59,824 bases of DNA from Akkermansiaceae bacterium (lineage in GTDB: Bacteria; Verrucomicrobiota; Verrucomicrobiia; Verrucomicrobiales; Akkermansiaceae). How positions within the stretch are numbered: the stretch's first letter is position 1; the number at the start of each line of letters is the position of its first letter. The notes under the pieces are model-generated. The model was not told where the DNA came from and did no database searches. It saw only the letters and a list, made by a program, of their open reading frames with translations. The DNA is taken from NCBI GenBank assembly GCA_026461385.1, contig JAPJNB010000248.1, forward strand, positions 1 through 59,824, read 5' to 3'. A program made the position numbers and the translations under genes. Shown piece after piece: positions 1 through 8,107 of this stretch.

Positions 1-78
1 GGATTTCCCAAGGGGGGCGGCGGGATGAGCTTTCGCCTAGCGTTTCCAACTACCCGAGACTCTCACAGGGACGCGCGG

Positions 79-222
79 ACGGTGAATTCGGCCCGCAAGG
101 ACGGCACCACCATGGATGCGGCGAGGGCGCCACATCCGACACGCGAGGGCGCGTGTGCTCCCCTGACAGTGAAATCGACCCGCAATGACCACACCACCAT
201 GGATGCGGCGAGGGCGCCGCAC
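79..222. repeat. Two-copy direct repeat, 87-bp offset
   Basis: Two related copies of about 56 bp lie at 79-134 and 166-222. Their 27-bp cores, at 105-131 and 192-218, are identical and begin CACCACCATGG. The outer parts differ at several positions. The open frames across 1-351 look like chance products of this GC-rich repeat, because both strands are open with low-complexity Arg/Ala/Pro content. I see no gene, RNA or clear pyrB terminator in 1-351. Similar short repeats are common between genes in PVC bacteria, but the family is not identified here. Confidence 0.75.
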
Positions 223-351
223 CTGAAATAGGTTGAGAATCATCTCGCCGAACCTTCGCTACCAGTGCCCGCGCCTGACCCATCCGCTCATGCCAGCCGC
301 ATCCCGGTCGCGGATTCTAGGTTGGATTCCAGCCGGTGCCAACTTGTAGAA

Positions 352-1287
352 TCACGAGGGCCTGTCCGCAGCCACGCCTGGCTTCAGCCAATAGAGCACC
401 GCCATTCTAACAGCGATTCCGTTTTCAACCTGGTCGTTGATGAGGCTACGTTCGTAGTCCATGACGGCGTCACACAACTCAACACCACGATTCACAGGTC
501 CCGGGTGCATGATGTACAACCCGCGCTTCCGAATCTCATCAAGGCGGGCTTCGGTCACTCCATAGAGCTTGTGATACTCGCGAATGCTGGGAAAAAACTG
601 GACGTCTTGGCGCTCCATCTGAACCCGCAGCAAGTAGACGACATCGGGTGACCAAACCATGGCTTCTTTATAATCCGTGAAGCGGCGGATATTTTCAGGA
701 CCCATGCGTGGAACCAATGATCCCGGGCCAAGGTAAGCCACATCGATCCCGAGCTTTTTCAGAATGGTGCTGGTCGAGCGCGCAACTCGCGAATGGAGAA
801 TGTCGCCCACAATGAGGACCTTCTTGCCTGTCGGGTCCGGGAATTTCTCCTTGATGGTAAAAGCATCTAACAACGCCTGGGTCGGGTGTGCGTGTGCACC
901 ATCACCCGCATTGATGACTGATGCCCGGGTCTGTCTCGCGATCATGCTCGGCAAGCCGGAGCGGCCATGGCGAACAATGATGTAGTCAGTCCGCATGGCT
1001 TGAAGCGTCTCAACAGTTTCTCTAACAGACTCACCCTTGGCAATCGACGAATGAGCTACATCGAAGTTCGTCACATCAGCAGAAAGACGCTTGGCCGCAA
1101 CTTCGAACGAAGAGTGGGTGCGGGTGCTTGGCTCGTAAAAGAGCATGAGAACTGACTTGCCCTTGAGCGCTGGAACTTTTTTCACGGACCGCGTGAAGAG
1201 CTCCTTAAAGGGAACCGATTGATCCAGGAGGTGTTCGATGTCTCCGCGATCGAGCGAGGCGATGTCGAGTAAGTCTTTACGTACCAT
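352..1287 (-). CDS. pyrB: Aspartate carbamoyltransferase catalytic subunit
   Basis: PyrB joins carbamoyl phosphate and aspartate to make N-carbamoyl-aspartate, the first committed step of pyrimidine synthesis, in the cytoplasm. The 311-residue protein has the carbamoyl-phosphate loop STRTH at residues 54-58, HPTQALLDAF near 134-143 and HPGPVNRGVE at 261-270, all typical of the family. The frame stays open for 15 more codons upstream. I chose the internal Met followed by VRKDLL because the longer version adds a hydrophobic stretch unknown in PyrB and overlaps the preceding gene by more. With this start the overlap is 11 bp. It is the last gene of the minus-strand pyrR cluster. No pyrI or pyrC is visible. 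Confidence 0.95.
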   Translation of the reverse strand: MVRKDLLDIASLDRGDIEHLLDQSVPFKELFTRSVKKVPALKGKSVLMLFYEPSTRTHSSFEVAAKRLSADVTNFDVAHSSIAKGESVRETVETLQAMRTDYIIVRHGRSGLPSMIARQTRASVINAGDGAHAHPTQALLDAFTIKEKFPDPTGKKVLIVGDILHSRVARSTSTILKKLGIDVAYLGPGSLVPRMGPENIRRFTDYKEAMVWSPDVVYLLRVQMERQDVQFFPSIREYHKLYGVTEARLDEIRKRGLYIMHPGPVNRGVELCDAVMDYERSLINDQVENGIAVRMAVLYWLKPGVAADRPS

Positions 1288-1936
1288 GCCGTAGATGGGG
1301 AAAATAATGGAGAGCGCCAAAAACGATGACAAAGATGGCGATCACGACGATGAAGGCTGCGTGATGCCGCGATTGCGGCTTTCGGATGAAGATGATCAAT
1401 GAGAAAACCATCGCAAGCAGGATGCAGGCTGATGGCACTCGCATCCTCAATTGATAAACTTCGTAGCAAATCGGTGCTGCCATCACGAGCAAGTATCCTG
1501 GCAGGATCATCACCGGATGCGCGCTTCGAAGGAGAGGATGGACCGCCTGGCCCGAAGTCCCAATCGCCGCAAGAGCTTCCCTTCGCCGCAGTTCTTGGAG
1601 CTCTCGATCGGAGTGTTTCAGAACAGGGAGAATCGATTCCACGGGCTGCACGGAGGGACGCTCCACTGGCAGCGGAGCCTGCTCGGACTTGCGCAACGAA
1701 CGAACCACCTTGGGAGAACGAGCGGCTGCAGGCGCACCTGCCAATTCATCTGATGCCGGAGCCTGCGTCGCCCCGATTGGCGGCGAGCTGGAATCGATAG
1801 GGACTTCTTCCTTCGCCAAATGGACGCCCTCCGCAGGCAAACTCTTTTCGGCAAGAAATTGACCAGGAATCCCAAGATCCTCGCGGATTCTAGCGATTTC
1901 ATCGGCAGACTTCTTGTTTTGCGGCAGGAGACTCAT
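1277..1936 (-). CDS. Unknown membrane protein between pyrR and pyrB
   Basis: This 219-residue protein is not recognised. Residues 1 to about 130 are hydrophilic and rich in Pro, Ser and Ala. The C-terminal third has three hydrophobic stretches (around VMILPGYLLVMAAPICYEVY, ACILLAMVFSLIIFI and AFIVVIAIFVIVFGAL), so it is probably anchored in the inner membrane with a long soluble N-terminus. The start MSLLPQNKK overlaps the pyrR stop in an ATGA, and its end overlaps pyrB. That implies translational coupling to both pyrimidine genes. An upstream Met in the same frame would lie well inside pyrR and is less likely. Its position suggests co-expression, not a known enzymatic role. Confidence 0.75.
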   Translation of the reverse strand: MSLLPQNKKSADEIARIREDLGIPGQFLAEKSLPAEGVHLAKEEVPIDSSSPPIGATQAPASDELAGAPAAARSPKVVRSLRKSEQAPLPVERPSVQPVESILPVLKHSDRELQELRRREALAAIGTSGQAVHPLLRSAHPVMILPGYLLVMAAPICYEVYQLRMRVPSACILLAMVFSLIIFIRKPQSRHHAAFIVVIAIFVIVFGALHYFPHLRHGT

Positions 1937-2466
1937 GGATTTTCCTTTGCGACAATCTGGATTTGATCCACTCCGTCGCTCCCTACGAGAGAAACCCATA
2001 CATGATCGTGGCGGCAGGTGTCGAGAAGGATACCAACATAGTTCGGCTGAATCGGCATTTCCCGGTGTCCTCGGTCGATCAACACCGCAAGCTCGACCGA
2101 TGCCGGGCGCCCATAGTCAGAGAGTGCATCCAAGGCAGCCCGAATCGTCCGCCCGGTGAAAAGCACGTCATCGACTAAAATAATGTGCGCACCATCGACC
2201 AAAAACGGGATATCGCTCTCTTGCAGGGATGGGTTTTCGTGGAGGTGCTCAAAGTCATCGCGATAGAGGGAAATATCTAACACGCCGAACGATAAGTCCC
2301 ATTGATCCTCAGCGGAAAGCAGCGTCAGGACCCGCTCGGCGACTTCATCGCCACGGCTACGAATGCCAACCAACGCGATGGGTTGGCCGATGTGTTTTGC
2401 CCGAATCGCCTGAGCGAGGCGCTCGACTCCGGCGGCAATGTCTTCGGCAGTAAACGTTCTTTCCAT
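1933..2466 (-). CDS. pyrR: PyrR, pyrimidine operon regulator / uracil phosphoribosyltransferase
   Basis: The 177-residue protein is a type I phosphoribosyltransferase. The PRPP-binding loop reads VDDVLFTGRTIR at residues 98-109, the PyrR signature, and the N-terminus has the family pattern with FTAEDI and RLAQAI. In Gram-positive bacteria PyrR binds pyr mRNA and causes attenuation when UMP is high, and many homologues also convert uracil and PRPP to UMP. No leader with an obvious PyrR-binding loop is seen upstream of purD or of this gene, so the regulatory role here is not shown. It starts 12 bp after purD and couples to the next gene by an ATGA overlap. Confidence 0.93.
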   Translation of the reverse strand: MERTFTAEDIAAGVERLAQAIRAKHIGQPIALVGIRSRGDEVAERVLTLLSAEDQWDLSFGVLDISLYRDDFEHLHENPSLQESDIPFLVDGAHIILVDDVLFTGRTIRAALDALSDYGRPASVELAVLIDRGHREMPIQPNYVGILLDTCRHDHVWVSLVGSDGVDQIQIVAKENP

Positions 2467-2478
2467 GAGGGGTGTGTG

Positions 2479-3729
2479 TTAAAAATTGAGAATACCAATA
2501 TCGCGCCGCCGTTGCAACCCATCGAATGCGACGCAATCCGCCGCCGCGTGAGCCCGAGTCACGGCCACCTCCCGCGTCTCGGCACCGGCGACAACTGCGA
2601 GCACGCGGCCACCTTGAGTTTCCCAATTTCCCGCAGCATCGATCCGCGTTCCGGAGTGGTACACTCGAGCGTCGGTGATGGCATCAAGCCCAGAAATCCG
2701 GTCGCCATTGCGGGAACTTTCAGGGTATCCCGCCGAGGCAAGGATGACGCACACACTCCACCCATCGCTGAAAGCGATGAGATCGCTGCGAAGCTGGCCT
2801 TGGGCACCGGCCAAACAAAATCCAGCGAGATCTCCACGAACCAGCGGCATCACCGCCTGACACTCTGGATCGCCAAACCGGCAATTGTACTCGATCACCT
2901 GCGGCCCAGTGGGAGTGAGCATCAATCCGAAATAGAGAAATCCGCGGTAGGGCAAATTTTCCTGCCGAAGGCCATTGACCGTGGGCCGAACAATTTCTCG
3001 CTCGATGACCTCCAGCACCTCCTCTGAAACCAGTTGGCGGCTCGCCACCGCACCCATCCCACCGGTATTCGGCCCAAGGTCATCATCTGATGCACGCTTG
3101 TAATCTCGCGCTGGCGTGAAAATCAAGTATTGGTCGTCCACAATTGCGGCAAACACCGAAACCTCAGGGCCCGTGAGACACTGCTCGACCAGCACCCGCC
3201 CCGGCCCAAAACGACGCTGAGTGAACACCTCGTCCAGAAAAGCCAAGGCCGACGCTTCATCCGGACAAACCGCCACGCCCTTCCCCGCCGCAAGGCCGTC
3301 AAACTTGAGAACCGTCGGGAACTCGCCGCCAATCGCTTGCAACGCCTCGCCGAGCGTATCCGTCGCCGTGGCACGCGCCGTCGGGATCCCATTGCGGACC
3401 AGAAATTCTTTCGCAAATTCCTTACTTGCCTCGAGTTGCGCCGATTCTTTGGGCGGGCCCCAGCAAGGAATCCCCTGTTTTTCACAAAGATTCGCAAGCC
3501 CCTCACCCTTGACCAAATAGCTCTCTTCACCTGCCACACAGAGATCAATCGCATTGGACTTCATCCAGGTCACCAGCGACTCAAGTCCGTCAGCCTCGAT
3601 CGGCTTGGCCAAGCGAAAAATGGCATCGCTGCCAGGATAACAAAACAACTCGGGCGCACCCGGCGATTCCGCCAATGCCCTCACGAGAGCGTGTTCACGC
3701 CCGCCTTTGCCAACGACCAAAATTCTCAT
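2479..3729 (-). CDS. purD: Phosphoribosylamine-glycine ligase (GAR synthetase)
   Basis: PurD makes GAR from phosphoribosylamine, glycine and ATP, the second step of purine synthesis. The 416-residue protein opens with MRILVVGKGGREHAL, the usual N-terminal motif. It has the ATP-grasp region with KFDGLAAGKGV and later NTGGMGAV and EYNCRFGDPECQ, which bind ATP and metal. Length fits the bacterial family. It lies 94 bp after the LON-domain gene and 12 bp before pyrR, so purine and pyrimidine genes appear to be co-transcribed. Confidence 0.95.
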   Translation of the reverse strand: MRILVVGKGGREHALVRALAESPGAPELFCYPGSDAIFRLAKPIEADGLESLVTWMKSNAIDLCVAGEESYLVKGEGLANLCEKQGIPCWGPPKESAQLEASKEFAKEFLVRNGIPTARATATDTLGEALQAIGGEFPTVLKFDGLAAGKGVAVCPDEASALAFLDEVFTQRRFGPGRVLVEQCLTGPEVSVFAAIVDDQYLIFTPARDYKRASDDDLGPNTGGMGAVASRQLVSEEVLEVIEREIVRPTVNGLRQENLPYRGFLYFGLMLTPTGPQVIEYNCRFGDPECQAVMPLVRGDLAGFCLAGAQGQLRSDLIAFSDGWSVCVILASAGYPESSRNGDRISGLDAITDARVYHSGTRIDAAGNWETQGGRVLAVVAGAETREVAVTRAHAAADCVAFDGLQRRRDIGILNF

Positions 3730-3823
3730 CCACGAAGATTTTCACGGAATAACGCGACGGACTCAACCCTGAATCTCATCGCAGGGGCTCATTTATGGCT
3801 CAATCCCACCAGATCAACCCTCA

Positions 3824-4456
3824 TCAGTCCTCAAGGGCGAGCTGCGCCCTCGCGAGAAAATCACAAATGAGCGGAATCCGGTCACCGATCGAATCCATTT
3901 CCAACAACCGCTGCCTGAGATTCGCCTCATGAATGAACTGCTGGGAAATGAGGTCGGTCATCAACCCCACATCATCGGCGCGATCCAACAACGCAGTGAT
4001 CCCCGCCTGAACCTCTTCCGGCAATGGCCGGATCGCATCCTCAACCGCTCCCCGCAGGGTCTTGATGGCCGCCTCCGCCTGCGACTCGGGCGCAAACTGC
4101 GAAATGACCGGCTCAATGCTAGCACACGGATAGTCCCGATCGTCGTGCCACTCGGTGAAACGAACCCGCATCACCCCGTGGATCAGAAGCTGAGACGTGC
4201 CGTCGTCCTGCTCACGGGATGCCCGAACCAGCCCGACCGTACCCACCCTCGCCACATATTCTGCTGGATCTCCCGACTCATCGCCTAAAAGCCGCCCCAC
4301 CCCAAAGAAACAATCCCCCTCCAACGCCTCCGCAAGCATCTTGCGATAGCGCGGCTCGAAAACAAACAACGGCAAACCGCCGTGCGGAAACAAGGTACAA
4401 TCTGGCAAAAGCATCACGCCGCAGCGCTCAGGAAGGTCAATGGCGGCCATGTCCAT
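3824..4456 (-). CDS. LON substrate-binding domain protein
   Basis: About 210 residues matching the N-terminal substrate-binding domain of Lon protease and nothing else. Near the start it reads LPDCTLFPHGGLPLFVFEPR, followed by YRKMLAEAL, typical of stand-alone LON-domain proteins. No AAA+ module or Ser-Lys protease dyad follows, so it is not a protease by itself. Its cellular role is unknown; protein binding or quality control is the usual guess. Two nearby starts are possible (4456 or 4450), as the extra N-terminal residues of the longest frame are not conserved. It is the first gene of the minus-strand cluster leading to purD. Confidence 0.85.
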   Translation of the reverse strand: MDMAAIDLPERCGVMLLPDCTLFPHGGLPLFVFEPRYRKMLAEALEGDCFFGVGRLLGDESGDPAEYVARVGTVGLVRASREQDDGTSQLLIHGVMRVRFTEWHDDRDYPCASIEPVISQFAPESQAEAAIKTLRGAVEDAIRPLPEEVQAGITALLDRADDVGLMTDLISQQFIHEANLRQRLLEMDSIGDRIPLICDFLARAQLALED

Positions 4457-4611
4457 GAATGGAAACACCCCGCCCCGCTCGATGCAAGGCCGATTGACCC
4501 CACAAAATTACCTTTCTCGCCAATCCTTTCCGAGTTAGACATTTTTCCAAACAATTTTTCGGCGCGGCACCGCTTAACGCACGAATTTCTAATCCCACCT
4601 CTTGTTATCCC

Positions 4612-5343
4612 ATGATCGAAGTCGACCACCTCACCAAACAATTCGGCACCAAACGCGCCGTGGACCATCTTTCGTTCACCGTCAAAAAGGGCGAAGTCCT
4701 TGGTTTCCTCGGACCAAATGGCGCCGGAAAATCCACCACCATGCGCATGATCACCGGCTTCATCCCGCCCACCTCCGGCGATGCCAAGGTCTGCGGAATC
4801 TCGATCGTCGACAACCCTCGTGAAGCCAAAACCAAAATCGGCTACCTCCCCGAGTCCGCTCCACTCTACAATGACATGACGGTCATCGGGTTCCTCAAAT
4901 TTTGCGCATCGATCCGTGGCCTCAAAGGCACCGAAAAAAATGACGCGGTCGAACGCGCCATCGAAACCTGCTTCCTCAATACCGTGGCCCAACAATCGAT
5001 CGATACGCTCTCGAAGGGTTACCGCCACCGGACCTGCCTCGCACAAGCACTCCTGCACGATCCAGAGGTGCTGATTCTCGATGAACCCACCGACGGCTTG
5101 GACCCCAACCAGAAATTTGAAGTCCGCCAACTCATCAAACGCCTCGGCCAAACCAAGGCCATCCTTTTTTCAACCCACATCCTCGAGGAAGTCGAGGCCG
5201 CTTGTAGCCGTGCGGTGATCGTCGACCGAGGGAAAATCGTGGCCGATGGCACGCCCGCCGAACTCCTCGATCAATCGGGCACGGGCTCACTCACCGACTT
5301 GTTCCGCAAGGTCACCTCACGCGACACCGAAGCCGCCGCTTGA
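4612..5343 (+). CDS. ABC transporter ATP-binding protein, GldA-like
   Basis: The 243-residue ATPase has Walker A GPNGAGKST near residue 40, the signature TLSKGYRHR (the LSKGY form usual in GldA-type ATPases, not LSGGQ), Walker B VLILDEPTDGLDP and the H-loop STHILEEVE. It should drive the adjacent permease. In Bacteroidetes GldA acts with GldF and GldG in gliding motility, but similar cassettes occur in non-gliding bacteria as exporters of unknown substrate. It starts the four-gene plus-strand unit, 32 bp ahead of the permease. Confidence 0.93.
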   Translation: MIEVDHLTKQFGTKRAVDHLSFTVKKGEVLGFLGPNGAGKSTTMRMITGFIPPTSGDAKVCGISIVDNPREAKTKIGYLPESAPLYNDMTVIGFLKFCASIRGLKGTEKNDAVERAIETCFLNTVAQQSIDTLSKGYRHRTCLAQALLHDPEVLILDEPTDGLDPNQKFEVRQLIKRLGQTKAILFSTHILEEVEAACSRAVIVDRGKIVADGTPAELLDQSGTGSLTDLFRKVTSRDTEAAA

Positions 5344-5375
5344 TCCACCCAAAAATCTAACCAGACGATTTCACC

Positions 5376-6107
5376 ATGTCTTCCTGCACCATCTACAAAC
5401 GCGAGCTCTCCAGCTATTTCTCGCAGCCAACCGCCTACGCGATCATCGTCATCTTCCTCCTGTTCTCGCTTGGACTTACGTTCACCTTCGGAGAATTCAT
5501 GCGAGTGGGTGACTCATCACTCGAATGGACATTCATCTTCTGGCAGCCATGGGTCTACATGCTGCTCGCACCCGCCGTTGGCATGAAACTCTGGGCTGAC
5601 GAACAACGCACCGGGACCATCGAGCTGCTAGGGACTTTTCCCCTCTCAACTTGGAGCGCGATCCTCGGAAAATATTTCGCCGCCGCCACCGTCTGGCTGA
5701 TCGCACTGGTGCTCACCTTTCCGATCGTCTGCACGGTGAATTATCTGGGTGACCCCGACAATGGTGCGATCTTCTCCGGCTACCTTGGCAGTTTCCTCGT
5801 TTGCTGCACGTTCCTCGCCATCACGATGCTGGTCTCCGCCTGCACGCGCGACCAAGTCGTCTGCCTCATCGTCTCGGTCTCGATCTGTGTGCTCGTTCTG
5901 CTTTGCGGCTACGACCCCGTCACTCGCGAACTCTCCAAAGTCCTATCTCCCAGCATCTTCGAAGGCGTCGTCGCTCTCGGGGTCTGGGATCATTTCAGCT
6001 CGCTGAGCAGCGGAATCTTCCGGCTAAAGGACTTCATCTGGTTCGGCTCGATCATCTCCGTCTGCCTCCTCGGCACCAATGCCATCCTTTCATCCAAGCG
6101 CGCCTAA
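5376..6107 (+). CDS. ABC-2 type permease, GldF-like
   Basis: The 243-residue integral membrane protein has about six hydrophobic segments. The first begins near residue 20 (AYAIIVIFLLFSLGLTFTF). Others include the stretch near YMLLAPAVGMKLWADEQRTG, whose ADE-RTGTIELL motif is typical of ABC-2 permeases of the GldF type. It presumably forms the channel for the preceding ATPase. The leader is C/T-rich with no Shine-Dalgarno sequence. The substrate cannot be read from sequence. Confidence 0.9.
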   Translation: MSSCTIYKRELSSYFSQPTAYAIIVIFLLFSLGLTFTFGEFMRVGDSSLEWTFIFWQPWVYMLLAPAVGMKLWADEQRTGTIELLGTFPLSTWSAILGKYFAAATVWLIALVLTFPIVCTVNYLGDPDNGAIFSGYLGSFLVCCTFLAITMLVSACTRDQVVCLIVSVSICVLVLLCGYDPVTRELSKVLSPSIFEGVVALGVWDHFSSLSSGIFRLKDFIWFGSIISVCLLGTNAILSSKRA

Positions 6108-6149
6108 GGACACCATTCCATCCCATTTTAATCCAAAATTTCAACGCCC

Positions 6150-8042
6150 ATGAAAACCACCCATCCGGTCACCCGCGCAGCCCTCGGTGTTGCCGCGCTC
6201 GTCACGATCGCCCTGCTTTCAAATTGGCTTGTCTCGATGACGCCGCTCGGCAACCGCGGCACGGACTTCACCGAAAACAAGGTCCACACCGTTTCAAGCG
6301 GCACCCGCTCGATCCTCACGGAACTCGATACCCCTGTCGTGATTCGCTACTATGCATCCCGTAGCACCGACTACATGCCAGAGGAACTCAAACTCCACAT
6401 GCGCCGAGTCGATGACCTCCTCAAGGAATACGCCTCACTCTCCAAGGGAAAACTCCGCATCGAAAATCTCGACCCCCAACCCGACACCGATGCTGAGGAC
6501 TCCGCCAACCTCGATGGCATCAGCGGCCAGCGCATGGACGACCAGAACCTCTACTTCGGCCTCGCCATTTCCTGCCTAGATAAAACCAGCGTGATTCCAT
6601 TTCTCAACCCACGTGAGGAAACGATGCTGGAATACCACATTTCGAAAGCCATCGGCGAAGTCACCACACCGACCAAACCAAAGATCGGCGTGATGACGGC
6701 CTTCGACCTCAAGGGAGCCCCAGCCATGATGCCGGGCCAACCCCCAACCCCAGGCTGGGTGATCTATCAGCAACTCAAACAGTCGTTCAATGTGGTGGAT
6801 GTGGCCATGGACTCGACCACCATCGATCCAAAGGAAATCAAGGTTCTTCTCATGTTCCACCCTGCGGGGATCACACCAGCCACCGAATTCGCAGTCGACC
6901 AATACGTGCTCGGCGGCGGAACCGTTGTCGCCTGCCTCGACGCTTACTCGGTGGCAGCACAAATGACGGGCGGCGGGAATCCCATGATGGGCCAGCAGGG
7001 AACTCCCACCACTTCTACGCTTCCCACGCTCCTCCCCGCCTGGGGGATTTCCTTTGAATCCACCCAAGTTCTAGCTGATCCCACGCTTGCCACCAAACTT
7101 GGCGGAGACCGTGTCGGACTCGCTGTGCTTACCCTTGGAAAAAATGCGATGCCCATGAAGGATGACGTAATCACCAAATCTTTAGAATCGGTCACCCTCT
7201 TCCTCCCCGGCGCCTTCACCAAGACTGGCACTGCGGGCGTAACCGCAGACACCCTCATCCGCTCGACAACCCAAGCCGGTTTCGTCAGTGCAATGCGCGC
7301 GGCTCAACTCGATCCCGCACTCGCACGCACCCTCAAATCGAATGGAACCGCCTACGATCTCGTGACCCACCTTTCCGGCAAATTCAAAACCGCCTTCCCT
7401 GACGGCAAACCCAAAGCCGCAACCGAAGACACGAAGACCCCTGCGGACAAGGACGCGCCAAAGCCTGAATCCCTCAAGGAAGCCGCGGCCCCGGGCAATG
7501 TCTTCCTGATTGGTGATGTGGATGCATTCTATGACCGCTTCGCCTACAATGTGCAAAACTTCGGCGGCACACAGATGGCTTCACCATCTAACGGGAATTC
7601 AAGTTTGCTCTTCAACCTCCTCGATCAAGCCACCGGCTCCAAGTATCTGATCGGCTCGCGCTCGCGCTCCGCCATCCGCCGTCCATTCACGGTAATCCAA
7701 GAAATGGAGGCCAATTTCAACAAGACGGTCGGCGTGAAAATCGAGGAGTTCGAAAACAAGCGCAAGGCCGCCCAACAAAAACTCAGCCAACTCCAATCCC
7801 AAAAATCAAGTGGCTCTGAACTCTACCTCTCACCCGCTCAAGAAGAAGAAATCAAAAAACTCCGCGCCGAACAGGTGGAATACGCCAAGCTCATTCGCGA
7901 CCAAGAAAAAGAACTCCGCCGCCAAAAGGATAAACTCGGCGCGCAAATCACCCTGCTCAACGTCGCCGCCATGCCGACCCTTGTGATCCTCGTCGGACTC
8001 TCGCTCTTCATCAAACGCCGCCGCGCAACTCGCGCGAGATAA
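6150..8042 (+). CDS. GldG-like ABC-associated auxiliary protein
   Basis: This 630-residue protein has one membrane segment near residues 10-30 (LGVAALVTIALLSNWLVSM), a large soluble domain with the GldG-type pattern (YYASRSTDYMPEELK, then LRIENLDPQPD), a Pro/Lys/Ala-rich linker near residues 415-450, a C-terminal coiled coil around 525-600 rich in Glu, Lys and Gln, and a final membrane helix (AAMPTLVILVGLSLFI). This layout, with soluble domains outside the membrane between two anchors, fits GldG/ABC-2 auxiliary proteins. It follows the permease by 42 bp and should be part of the same complex. Confidence 0.88.
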   Translation: MKTTHPVTRAALGVAALVTIALLSNWLVSMTPLGNRGTDFTENKVHTVSSGTRSILTELDTPVVIRYYASRSTDYMPEELKLHMRRVDDLLKEYASLSKGKLRIENLDPQPDTDAEDSANLDGISGQRMDDQNLYFGLAISCLDKTSVIPFLNPREETMLEYHISKAIGEVTTPTKPKIGVMTAFDLKGAPAMMPGQPPTPGWVIYQQLKQSFNVVDVAMDSTTIDPKEIKVLLMFHPAGITPATEFAVDQYVLGGGTVVACLDAYSVAAQMTGGGNPMMGQQGTPTTSTLPTLLPAWGISFESTQVLADPTLATKLGGDRVGLAVLTLGKNAMPMKDDVITKSLESVTLFLPGAFTKTGTAGVTADTLIRSTTQAGFVSAMRAAQLDPALARTLKSNGTAYDLVTHLSGKFKTAFPDGKPKAATEDTKTPADKDAPKPESLKEAAAPGNVFLIGDVDAFYDRFAYNVQNFGGTQMASPSNGNSSLLFNLLDQATGSKYLIGSRSRSAIRRPFTVIQEMEANFNKTVGVKIEEFENKRKAAQQKLSQLQSQKSSGSELYLSPAQEEEIKKLRAEQVEYAKLIRDQEKELRRQKDKLGAQITLLNVAAMPTLVILVGLSLFIKRRRATRAR

Positions 8043-8107
8043 CGCCCCACCCCGCATCGAATTCTAACGTCTCCTTTCTCTCAAAATCTCCAAACTTCAT
8101 TTCAACC

